Shown here: positions 43,858 to 51,728 of the stretch, piece after piece
Numbering within the stretch: the stretch's first letter is position 1
Layout of the letters: each line of letters begins with the position of its first letter
Notes under the pieces: generated by a model
Told to the model about the DNA's origin: nothing
Seen by the model: only the letters and a program-made list of their open reading frames with translations
The model's database searches: none
Position numbers and translations under genes: made by a program
Assembly: GCA_022845955.1 (NCBI GenBank)
Contig: AP025576.1
Span: 3,534,001-3,598,000 of the forward strand
Reading direction: 5' to 3'
Source of the DNA: Lachnospiraceae bacterium
GTDB lineage: Bacteria > Bacillota > Clostridia > Lachnospirales > Lachnospiraceae
DNA length: 64,000 bases

Positions 43858-43871
43858 GAGGATTAGCTATT

Positions 43872-45161
43872 ATGAGAATATTGAAGCTGTCGGATAATAC
43901 CAAAAAAGATCTGCAAAACGATCTTCTGAAACGAAGCCCGAATAATTACGGGCAGTATGAAAATGTTGTGGCGGATATCATTACCCAGGTAAGGGAAAAA
44001 GGGGATGAGGCTGTTTTTTCCTATACCCGTAAGTTTGACCGCTGTGAAATCACCCCGGAAACGCTGAAAGTCACCAGGGAAGAGATCGAAGAGGCCTATG
44101 CGCAGATCGGCGGTGAGTTTGCGGAGGTTATGCGTAAATCGGCGGAAAACATCCGCCTTTTCCATGAAAAGCAGCTGCGCAGCAGCTGGTTTGATCCCAA
44201 ACCGGACGGGACGATCCTGGGGATGAAGCTGCTGCCCATTGATACGGCCGGGGTATATGTACCCGGAGGGAAAGCGGCCTATCCGTCCAGTGTTTTGATG
44301 AATGTGATTCCGGCCAAGGTAGCCGGCGTCAGGCGTATTATAATGACCACGCCTCCCGGACCGGACGGGAAGGTGGATCCGGGAACGCTGGCGGCGGCCA
44401 ATATCGCAGGTGTGGATGAGATCTATAAGGTGGGAGGCGCCCAGGCGATTGCCGCAATGGCTTTCGGAACGGAAAGTATTCCCAAGGTGGATAAAATTAC
44501 GGGGCCGGGTAACATCTTCGTAGCCCTTGCCAAAAAGGCCTGCTTCGGCTATGTCAGCATTGACTCCATCGCGGGGCCGAGTGAAATCCTGATCATAGCG
44601 GATGAGACGGCGAATCCCCGTTATGTTGCCGCGGATCTGCTTTCCCAGGCGGAGCATGACGAACTGGCAAGCGCCATCCTCATTACAACCAGTGAAGAGC
44701 TTGCAGCTAAAGTATCGGAAGAAACCGAGAACTTTCTGGCGTCATTAAGCCGCAGGGAGACTATACGCAAGTCCCTGGATAACTATGGATACATACTGCT
44801 GGCTGATAGTCTGGACAGCGCTGTGGACACGGCAAATGAAATCGCTTCCGAGCATCTGGAAATCCTCACAAAGGATCCTTTCCCGGTCATGACCCGGATC
44901 CGGAATGCGGGAGCTGTTTTCCTGGGGGAATATTCCAGTGAGCCTTTAGGCGATTATTTTGCAGGACCCAACCATGTCCTTCCCACAAACGGTACCGCGA
45001 AGTTTTTCTCCCCTCTCAATGTGGATGATTTCATGAAGAAAACCAGTATCATTTCCTATTCCAAAGAAGCGTTGGAGAAGGTTCATAAGGATATTGAATT
45101 ATTTGCCGAAAGGGAAGGCTTGACGGCTCACGCAAATTCGATTAAAGTAAGATTTGAATAA
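43872..45161 (+). CDS. hisD: Histidinol dehydrogenase
   Basis: 429 residues. Oxidises histidinol to histidine in two NAD-dependent steps with zinc. Family landmarks: TAGVYVPGGKAAYPSSVLMN, KVGGAQAIAAMAFGTESIP, ITGPGNIFVALAKK, IAGPSEILIIAD and the catalytic QAEHDE (about residue 260). AGGAGG precedes the ATG. hisB follows 20 bp later. Confidence 0.96.
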   Translation: MRILKLSDNTKKDLQNDLLKRSPNNYGQYENVVADIITQVREKGDEAVFSYTRKFDRCEITPETLKVTREEIEEAYAQIGGEFAEVMRKSAENIRLFHEKQLRSSWFDPKPDGTILGMKLLPIDTAGVYVPGGKAAYPSSVLMNVIPAKVAGVRRIIMTTPPGPDGKVDPGTLAAANIAGVDEIYKVGGAQAIAAMAFGTESIPKVDKITGPGNIFVALAKKACFGYVSIDSIAGPSEILIIADETANPRYVAADLLSQAEHDELASAILITTSEELAAKVSEETENFLASLSRRETIRKSLDNYGYILLADSLDSAVDTANEIASEHLEILTKDPFPVMTRIRNAGAVFLGEYSSEPLGDYFAGPNHVLPTNGTAKFFSPLNVDDFMKKTSIISYSKEALEKVHKDIELFAEREGLTAHANSIKVRFE

Positions 45162-45181
45162 CTGTTAAGGAGGGCGGTCCC

Positions 45182-45799
45182 ATGGAACAGGAGACAGGCG
45201 GATGCCAGCCGCTTAAGCGGAAGGCATCCATTACAAGAACCACAAAAGAAACCGACATCACGGTAACTTTAAATCTGGATGGTACAGGGATGAGCGATAT
45301 TCATACGGGAATCGGTTTTTTTGACCATATGCTGGAAGGATTCGCCCGGCATGGATTGTTTGACCTGACAATACAAGGCAGCGGCGATCTGCATGTGGAC
45401 GGCCATCATATGGCAGAGGATACCGGAATTGTCCTTGGACAGGCGATTGCACAGGCGGTTTCTGATAAAAAAGGGATACGCAGATACGGTTATTTTATCC
45501 TTCCCATGGATGACGCGCTGGCCCTGAGTGCTGTGGATTTATGCGGCAGGCCGTATTTCGAATTCGAATGCAGCTTCCCAACTCCTATGATCGGAGGTCT
45601 GGACAGCCAGCTTATCCGGGAATTTTTCTATGCCGTTTCCTATAGTGCCGCCATGAACCTGCATTTGAAAATGCTTTCCGGCCTGAACAGTCATCACATG
45701 GCAGAGGCCATGTTTAAGGCATTTGCCAAAGCGCTGGATATGGCGACGGGCAGAGACGAACGGATCGATGGGGTGTTAAGTACAAAAGGAAGCCTTTGA
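45182..45799 (+). CDS. hisB: Imidazoleglycerol-phosphate dehydratase
   Basis: 205 residues, the single-function form. Dehydrates imidazoleglycerol phosphate, using two manganese ions. Metal-binding motifs: GIGFFDHMLEGFARHG, DGHHMAEDTGIVLGQA and SGLNSHHMAEAMFKAFA. AAGGAGGGCGG precedes the ATG. The stop codon begins a small perfect palindrome (45797-45811, TGACCAA, G, TTGGTCA). Confidence 0.96.
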   Translation: MEQETGGCQPLKRKASITRTTKETDITVTLNLDGTGMSDIHTGIGFFDHMLEGFARHGLFDLTIQGSGDLHVDGHHMAEDTGIVLGQAIAQAVSDKKGIRRYGYFILPMDDALALSAVDLCGRPYFEFECSFPTPMIGGLDSQLIREFFYAVSYSAAMNLHLKMLSGLNSHHMAEAMFKAFAKALDMATGRDERIDGVLSTKGSL

Positions 45800-45876
45800 C
45801 CAAGTTGGTCAGGAAGAAAGGCTATGACTCGGTAGGTCAATGTGCCATAAAATGCAAATGAAAGAGCGGGAAAGCC

Positions 45877-47169
45877 ATGAACTCGAAAAAATTTTTGCCT
45901 TGTATTTATCTTTATCAGAAAAGAGCGGTATGCGGATTGGACGATATGCGGGAGGCCAGCATTGATCCGGTTGCCCTTGCGGTAAGCTACAGCGATAATA
46001 AATGTGACGGGATCTTTGTGTTTGATCTGTCCGGAACGGATCATGAGCATGAAGAGAATCTTGATATGATAAAGGAGATAAGTTCCTCCGTGGCGGTGCC
46101 GGTTATCGGTGCCGGCCATATACGCCGTATGGAGGATGTGAAGAAGCTGCTGTACGCAGGCTGCCGGCAGGCGGTGCTGGATTATTCCCGGGAGGACAAC
46201 GTGGAGATCACCAGGGAGGTATCCTTAAAATTCGGTGCCGATAAACTTCTTGCTATGGTTGACAACAGCAAGGTGGTGAAGGAGCAGTGCACGCTTATCA
46301 ATCAATATATCAGCCGCCTGCTTATTAAAGAACCTGCCATATTGAAGGAAGTGGCACAGGTGAGTCCGGTCCCTGTGATTACCACGCTTCCGGAAGTGTC
46401 CCTGGAGAAAATCATTGAGATCCTGAAGCTGGAAAATGTGGGAGGGATCGCCGGGAAGCTGGTTAATGATAATATCCGGGAAATCCAGGCGCTTAAAGAT
46501 TTGTGCAGGGATAACGGAATTGAAGTGACGGAGATAACCGCTGCCTACCAGTGGGAGGATTTTAAAAAGAATTCCGACGGCCTGCTCCCTGTTATCGTAC
46601 AGGATTATAAGTCAGATGCTGTTCTTATGCAGGCATACATGAATGAAGAGGCCTACCGGGCCACTATACATACCGGAAAAATGACCTATTACAGCAGAAG
46701 CCGTCAGGAGCTTTGGATAAAAGGAGAGACAAGCGGCCATTACCAATATGTCAAATCCCTTCACGGAGACTGCGATATGGACACCCTTCTGGCCAGAGTG
46801 GTACAGATCGGAGCGGCCTGCCATACCGGATCCTACAGCTGCTTTTTTAATGAAATCCTGACTATGGATGAAAAGGCCGATACCCAGCACAATCCGCTGA
46901 AGGTATTCGAAGATGTTTTTGCGGTCATTAAAGACCGGAAGGAAAATCCCAAAGAAGGCTCCTATACCAATTATCTTTTTGATAAGGGAGTTGATAAGAT
47001 CCTGAAAAAGCTTGGGGAAGAGGCTACGGAGATCGTAATTGCGGCTAAAAATCCCAATCCCAATGAGATCAAGTATGAAATCTGTGATTTCCTGTACCAT
47101 ATGATGGTTCTCATGGCAGAAAAAGAGGTAACCTGGGAAGAGATCACCACCGAGCTGGCGAACAGATAG
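45877..47169 (+). CDS. hisIE: HisIE with an extra N-terminal HisA/HisF-like domain
   Basis: 430 residues in three parts. Residues ~1-215 form a HisA/HisF-like barrel, starting [15 protein letters not shown]; the catalytic Asp of the usual PCLD is Tyr here, so this domain is probably not a working HisF. Residues ~225-330 are phosphoribosyl-AMP cyclohydrolase ([25 protein letters not shown]). Residues ~340-430 are phosphoribosyl-ATP pyrophosphatase ([16 protein letters not shown]). The last two catalyse steps 2 and 3 of the pathway. It closes this his operon; hisC, hisH, hisA and hisF are not in the window. Confidence 0.88.
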   Translation: MNSKKFLPCIYLYQKRAVCGLDDMREASIDPVALAVSYSDNKCDGIFVFDLSGTDHEHEENLDMIKEISSSVAVPVIGAGHIRRMEDVKKLLYAGCRQAVLDYSREDNVEITREVSLKFGADKLLAMVDNSKVVKEQCTLINQYISRLLIKEPAILKEVAQVSPVPVITTLPEVSLEKIIEILKLENVGGIAGKLVNDNIREIQALKDLCRDNGIEVTEITAAYQWEDFKKNSDGLLPVIVQDYKSDAVLMQAYMNEEAYRATIHTGKMTYYSRSRQELWIKGETSGHYQYVKSLHGDCDMDTLLARVVQIGAACHTGSYSCFFNEILTMDEKADTQHNPLKVFEDVFAVIKDRKENPKEGSYTNYLFDKGVDKILKKLGEEATEIVIAAKNPNPNEIKYEICDFLYHMMVLMAEKEVTWEEITTELANR

Positions 47170-47213
47170 AAATGAATTTTTTCTGTTACAGAGGAAGCAG
47201 GATAGATAATTTG

Positions 47214-47237
47214 TAACTGTGAAGGAACTGAACAGTT
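47214..47237. repeat. Hairpin repeat TAACTGT/ACAGTT overlapping a -35 box
   Basis: TAACTGT (47214-47220), 11-nt loop, ACAGTT (47232-47237). Near-identical to the element at 33007. Its last bases are the first two of the MATE promoter -35. Confidence 0.65.
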
Positions 47238-47264
47238 GACAATTCATCGCTTCCTCTGTATATT
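47236..47264 (+). promoter_or_regulatory. Promoter for the MATE gene
   Basis: Perfect -35 TTGACA (47236-47241), 17-bp spacer, -10 TATATT (47259-47264). Confidence 0.82.
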
Positions 47265-47320
47265 TATGTATGGAATTAGTTCTTTTTGGAACAATCCGGT
47301 TTTGGAAAGGGGATATTATT

Positions 47321-48697
47321 ATGAAAGCAACACAGGAAAAAGAAGCGGATTTAGGGAACGGCGGCATAGGAAAGCTTCTTTTCAAGCTGGCGCTGCCGGC
47401 GATTCTGGCACAGATTATCAATGTTATGTATAATATGGTGGACCGCATGTACATCGGCCATATAGCAGATGTGGGACCGAGCGCCCTTACGGGGGTGGGG
47501 GTAACCATGCCCCTGATTATGGCAATTTCCGCTTTTGCGGCGCTGGTCAGCATGGGCGGCGCGCCGCGGGCTTCCATCATGATGGGAAAAGGGGATAAGG
47601 ATACCGCTGAAAAAATACTGGGTAACTGCACCACCATGCTGGTACTGATGGCAGTTGTGCTCACCGCAGTTATCCTGTTGTTCGGCAAGCCCATTCTCCT
47701 GATGTTCGGAGCCAGTGACAACACCATCGGCTATGCCTGGGATTATATGAGCATTTACGCCATGGGCACTATTTTTGTCCAGATTTCTTTGGGGTTAAAC
47801 GCCTTTATCAATGCCCAGGGATATGCGCGGACCGGGATGCTTACCGTTGCGATCGGCGCAGTCTGCAACATTATCCTGGATCCTGTCTTGATTTTCGGTC
47901 TGGGCATGGGGGTGAAAGGCGCCGCACTGGCTACGATATTATCCCAGGCCGTATCCTTTGTCTGGGTGCTTCGTTTCCTCACATCAGGAAAAAGCTTCCT
48001 TCGCATCCGGAAAGGCAACCTGAAGCTTTCTGCAGCGATTATACTGCCCAGTATCGGGCTTGGGGTTTCCCCCTTTATCATGCAGTTTACGGAGAGTGTC
48101 ATATCCGTATGCTTTAACACCTCTCTGCTGAAATACGGCGGGGATATCGCTGTGGGCGCCATGACTATAATGACCAGCGTTATGCAGTTCTCCATGCTGC
48201 CGCTTCAGGGGCTGACGCAGGGGGCGCAGCCGATCATCAGCTTTAATTACGGTGCAGGAAGCATTGAACGTGTCAAGAAAGCCTTCCGGCTGCTGCTGGT
48301 GTCCTGTCTGGCATACAGTACGTTATTATGGGCCATTGCCATGTTCCTTCCTCAGATTTTTATCGCTATTTTTACCAGTAACGGGGAACTGGCCGCATAT
48401 GTAACCTGGTCTATCCGTATTTATATGGCGGCCTCCCTTTTATTCGGCATCCAGATAGCCTGCCAGCAGACCTTTATCGCTCTAGGCAATGCGATTACCT
48501 CCGTATTCCTGGCACTGCTCAGAAAGGTAATCCTGCTGATACCGCTGATTTTCATTCTTCCCGCCCTGCTTCCGGATAAGGTGTTCGGTGTATTCCTCGC
48601 GGAACCTGTTGCCGACACCATTGCCGTTACCGTGACAGGGATCCTGTTCCTGCGGGAATACAGAAGGCTGTCCCACAAAAAAGTAGGTATGGACTAA
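47321..48697 (+). CDS. MATE family efflux transporter
   Basis: 458 residues with about twelve membrane helices in two related halves. MATE proteins export drugs or metabolites using Na+ or H+ gradients. LALPAILAQIINVMYNMVDR, the GLNAFINAQGYARTGM region and PLQGLTQGAQPIISFNYGAG are typical. I chose the ATG at 47321 with GGAAAGGGG upstream; the frame also opens at 47270, but that is inside the leader. Substrate unknown. A possible terminator stem (48725-48764, AGGAC/GTCCT ends) follows. Confidence 0.9.
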   Translation: MKATQEKEADLGNGGIGKLLFKLALPAILAQIINVMYNMVDRMYIGHIADVGPSALTGVGVTMPLIMAISAFAALVSMGGAPRASIMMGKGDKDTAEKILGNCTTMLVLMAVVLTAVILLFGKPILLMFGASDNTIGYAWDYMSIYAMGTIFVQISLGLNAFINAQGYARTGMLTVAIGAVCNIILDPVLIFGLGMGVKGAALATILSQAVSFVWVLRFLTSGKSFLRIRKGNLKLSAAIILPSIGLGVSPFIMQFTESVISVCFNTSLLKYGGDIAVGAMTIMTSVMQFSMLPLQGLTQGAQPIISFNYGAGSIERVKKAFRLLLVSCLAYSTLLWAIAMFLPQIFIAIFTSNGELAAYVTWSIRIYMAASLLFGIQIACQQTFIALGNAITSVFLALLRKVILLIPLIFILPALLPDKVFGVFLAEPVADTIAVTVTGILFLREYRRLSHKKVGMD

Positions 48698-48724
48698 CAT
48701 TTTCGATCATATTTTTTACTAAGA

Positions 48725-48764
48725 AGGACTTTCCCTGTAGGCAGAGGCCCTGCAGGAAGGTCCT
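48725..48764 (+). terminator. Probable terminator after the MATE gene
   Basis: A roughly 12-bp stem with AGGACTTTCC on the left and GGAAGGTCCT on the right, one bulge, and a weak GTTGTT tail. Confidence 0.45.
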
Positions 48765-48787
48765 GTTGTTAAATCAGGAGGTCGGAA

Positions 48788-49174
48788 ATGAACCAAGATT
48801 CAAATACCCAGCGGAGGTTGGAGCTGATGCGCCTGATTCGTGAAGAAAATCATAATAACCAGCAGCGCATCCGCACCAGGGAAGAGATCCTTTATGGAAA
48901 AAGTGACAGCTACGGCGGTATTGATGAATACGGCTATCCGCTGAGCGCGGCAGAATACTCCCGTCCGGAAGAAGGGGTACATATGTCCTCTTTTGGCCTG
49001 CGGCTTGTTATTGCGGTCCTGCTGTTCGGTATTTATTATTTTTGCCGGGGGCAGGACCTTAGTATTGGAGGCATTACCACAGACCGGATCGAGGCGGCTG
49101 TTAATGAATCGGAAACGAAACTTGTCGATTTTATCAGCCAATTCTCCTATACTTTACATGATAAGCTGCCTTAA
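48788..49174 (+). CDS. Small single-pass membrane protein, unknown function
   Basis: 128 residues. The N-terminal half is polar and charged (RRLELMRLIREENHNNQQRI), one membrane helix lies at about 70-86 (LRLVIAVLLFGIYYFC), and an acidic C-terminal tail follows. No family recognised. AGGAGG lies 8 bases upstream of the ATG, supporting translation. A long perfect hairpin follows the gene, so it seems to be its own unit. Confidence 0.7.
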   Translation: MNQDSNTQRRLELMRLIREENHNNQQRIRTREEILYGKSDSYGGIDEYGYPLSAAEYSRPEEGVHMSSFGLRLVIAVLLFGIYYFCRGQDLSIGGITTDRIEAAVNESETKLVDFISQFSYTLHDKLP

Positions 49175-49228
49175 TTAAAACTTGATGGAAGCCTGTACTG
49201 CGAGACAGACGATTGTGTATTGATCTAT

Positions 49229-49280
49229 AAAATGTTCTATGGAAATTCCAGTCCGGCAATTTCCATAGAACATTTTCTTT
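49229..49280 (+). terminator. 19-bp-stem terminator
   Basis: Arms 49229-49247 and 49258-49276 are perfectly complementary, 10-nt loop, ending TTTTCTTTT. It separates the small membrane protein from the MerR unit. Confidence 0.85.
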
Positions 49281-49301
49281 TCAATCTCTCCTCTGTTTTT
49301 C

Positions 49302-49332
49302 TTGACACGAACACCGTGTCATGCTTTATAGT
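49302..49332 (+). promoter_or_regulatory. MerR-type promoter/operator, autoregulatory
   Basis: Perfect -35 TTGACA (49302-49307) and -10 TATAGT (49327-49332) with a 19-bp spacer, the overlong spacing that MerR proteins correct. The palindrome TGACACG (49303-49309), 5-nt spacer, CGTGTCA (49315-49321) lies in it. Confidence 0.8.
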
Positions 49333-49357
49333 TAATCAAAAGAAAGGTGGAAATACT

Positions 49358-50347
49358 ATGGAACAAATGAGGACAATCAGCACAGTAGCAAAAAATCTTG
49401 GTATTTCAAGCCGTATGCTCCGCTACTACGAGCAGATAGGATTGATAGAGAGCCGGCGCGTGGAGGATTATGCATACAGGGTTTATGATGAAGAAGCAAT
49501 CAGGAGGCTTCGCCAAATCATCATATTACGGAAGCTGCGGGTACCTGTAAAGCAAATCCGGGAGATATTCGGCAACAGCAGCGCATTGGGGGTAATCGAA
49601 GTATTTGAGAGTAATATCAGGGAGCTTGACGAACAGATGACAGCGTTATCAACGGTTAAATCTTTACTCAGCCGCCTTGTTCAGGAACTTCAGGAAAAAG
49701 CAAATCTGCATTTGCAGCTGGATTATCTTGGAGACAGTTCAGTTTTTGCTGTTGTGAACAGCATTTCCTTTCCCAAAAATACCATACAGGAGGAAAAGTC
49801 CATGGAAGACCTTAATAAAGCAAATGAAATTTTACAAAAGCTGGAGGACAAAGAAGTACGTATTATTTACCTTCCGCCTATGACCGTAGCAGCAGCCCGC
49901 TATTCGGGGAAAGCAGAATATGGAGTGGGGCCGGAAGCGACTGGTATAATTGAAAAATTTGTGTACGATACGGAATTGCTTAAAATAAAACCCGATGCCA
50001 GGGGGATGGGTTTTGACTGTTCCAGAGAAGATCTAAGAGTGGAAGCAGGAGTTACATCAACGGCATATGAAGCATGGGTATCAATTCCTGAAAATATGGA
50101 AATCAAGCCTCCTCTGGTAAAAAAAACGTTCAGCGGCGGAATGTATGCCGCCCATGTATTGAGGGACTGGAATTTTCAGGATTGGCGTTTGCTTCGGGAG
50201 TGGGTCAGTGAAAGCGAGAGATATGAAGAAGCCGGCGGGCCATGCTTTGAGGAAATATTAAATTATTACAACCTTATGAATAATGGAGCGAAAATGGAAG
50301 ATACACAGATTGATCTGCTGCTGCCTATTAAAGAAAAGACAAAGTAA
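49358..50347 (+). CDS. MerR family regulator with GyrI-like ligand domain
   Basis: 329 residues. An N-terminal MerR winged helix (about 5-72; ISTVAKNLGISSRMLRYYEQ) is followed by a dimer coiled coil (about 85-120) and a C-terminal GyrI-like ligand-binding domain (about 165-329; PPMTVAAARYSGKAEYGVG). I chose the ATG at 49358 with AAAGGTGG upstream. It sits on its own 19-bp-spacer promoter, so it probably activates itself and the gene that starts 10 bp after its stop. The inducer is unknown. Confidence 0.88.
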   Translation: MEQMRTISTVAKNLGISSRMLRYYEQIGLIESRRVEDYAYRVYDEEAIRRLRQIIILRKLRVPVKQIREIFGNSSALGVIEVFESNIRELDEQMTALSTVKSLLSRLVQELQEKANLHLQLDYLGDSSVFAVVNSISFPKNTIQEEKSMEDLNKANEILQKLEDKEVRIIYLPPMTVAAARYSGKAEYGVGPEATGIIEKFVYDTELLKIKPDARGMGFDCSREDLRVEAGVTSTAYEAWVSIPENMEIKPPLVKKTFSGGMYAAHVLRDWNFQDWRLLREWVSESERYEEAGGPCFEEILNYYNLMNNGAKMEDTQIDLLLPIKEKTK

Positions 50348-50357
50348 AGGGGGAGAA

Positions 50358-51449
50358 ATGAGTACAAGCCATGGCGAGACAGTAATGCAAAAACCAATAA
50401 GTGCCTATGCGTTTTATCTAAAAAGCCTGATACCGGCGGATATACCTGACACATATGAGCTGAAACCTAAGTTTAAAAATGTAGCAAGTGAAGAGAATAT
50501 CCATAAAGGCGTTATTGCCTTCAGAGATTTTCTGTATGTATTTTGTGACCGTTTAATTTCTGACGGATATTTATACGCTAAACCGCAGAAAACAAAGAAC
50601 CCATCGGACTACCCGTTCCTGAAGAAAATGAATCACCTCTTGATTGATATTGGTTATAACGGCAGACTGAATGAAAGCGGCGATTCTTTACTGGTCTCTG
50701 AAATTCCGTCATTTACATCCATAAAGCCCAAAATCCCAGCCTCTAAGCAAATGGAATATTTACGCTTTTTAGCTCTCTGCGGTTTTGTTTTTACCGGTAT
50801 TGATTTAGATGATAAGACATTCCATATGACAGGCGTTTTTTTGGAAGTAACTTATCCCAAGGCACCAGTCATGCTGACGGGGTTAAAGGCCCTGTCAATT
50901 GCAGCGGTGGAACTGTGGGTGCGATTTTATAATAATGCGAATGATCTTTTACGATGTGATTACAGGGTAATGAAGGCGGAAGATACGGACGTATACGGTG
51001 TTTTGAAGGATATATTATTTTCGTTGCCTGAAAGCATACAAAGTGTTGCATTAGGATTACATAAACGTTATACGGATATAGGAATGACCTGTGCAATCAT
51101 TAACGACAATGCAACTCATTTTGCCTATGCATATACCAAAAACAGCCGGCGGCTTTTAACGCCGCGGGATATCTATTCTCACAGAATATGGGAAATTGAA
51201 GTATCTATGAAATACGGATATTGTATCGTTATAAGACCCAAAAATACAGATAAGTACGCAGACCTTATCGAATCATTTCCCTTGTTTTTACGTAATAAGA
51301 TTGCAGCAGGCTATGGCTGTGACAGAAAGCTGCGTAACGAACCCTGCCAAGGCGGCTGCCAGGGGATCCGTATTCCTATGGAGGATTCCATTGTTGCCAT
51401 GAAACGGTATATTGAAATATGGCTTGATCATGAGGTGCCATCTTCATAA
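50358..51449 (+). CDS. Uncharacterised protein in the MerR unit
   Basis: 363 residues, soluble, no signal peptide or obvious catalytic motif. I do not recognise a family. It is somewhat more AT-rich than its neighbours. A Cys cluster lies near the C-terminus (GYGCDRKLRNEPCQGGCQG, about residues 323-341), which could bind metal. I chose the ATG at 50358, right after GGGGGAG. The MerR gene ends 10 bp upstream, so this is the likely regulated effector of that unit. Signs of transfer: AT-richness and lack of a housekeeping neighbour. Confidence 0.7.
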   Translation: MSTSHGETVMQKPISAYAFYLKSLIPADIPDTYELKPKFKNVASEENIHKGVIAFRDFLYVFCDRLISDGYLYAKPQKTKNPSDYPFLKKMNHLLIDIGYNGRLNESGDSLLVSEIPSFTSIKPKIPASKQMEYLRFLALCGFVFTGIDLDDKTFHMTGVFLEVTYPKAPVMLTGLKALSIAAVELWVRFYNNANDLLRCDYRVMKAEDTDVYGVLKDILFSLPESIQSVALGLHKRYTDIGMTCAIINDNATHFAYAYTKNSRRLLTPRDIYSHRIWEIEVSMKYGYCIVIRPKNTDKYADLIESFPLFLRNKIAAGYGCDRKLRNEPCQGGCQGIRIPMEDSIVAMKRYIEIWLDHEVPSS

Positions 51450-51537
51450 ATGGCATAACGGACAAGCATCTAAAACTTTATTATTGTTCGGATTATGGCA
51501 TCCAAATAGAATCCGGCCCCGGAAAGGGCAGCACAGT

Positions 51538-51564
51538 GTTACTGGTCACGGAGTGAACAGTAAC
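51538..51564. repeat. Hairpin repeat GTTACTG/CAGTAAC
   Basis: GTTACTG (51538-51544) and CAGTAAC (51558-51564) with inner TCAC/GTGA: one 27-nt stem-loop with a single mismatch. It lies in the 279-bp gap 51450-51728, with the promoter at 51602 further on. Confidence 0.6.
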
Positions 51565-51601
51565 GGCACAGTTTTTCCGAATTATGTTCTGCCAAATAGT
51601 G

Positions 51602-51630
51602 TTGCTTAATACCGTGAAATGCCTTATAAT
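51602..51630 (+). promoter_or_regulatory. Promoter for the radical SAM/RNase operon
   Basis: -35 TTGCTT (51602-51607), 17-bp spacer, perfect -10 TATAAT (51625-51630). Confidence 0.7.
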
Positions 51631-51728
51631 TAGGCATTGCGGCATATTGTATTATCCTATGCTGCCATACCGGCCCTTAATGCACTTTATAAACACTATG
51701 CAAACATCACAATAAATAAGGAAAAACC

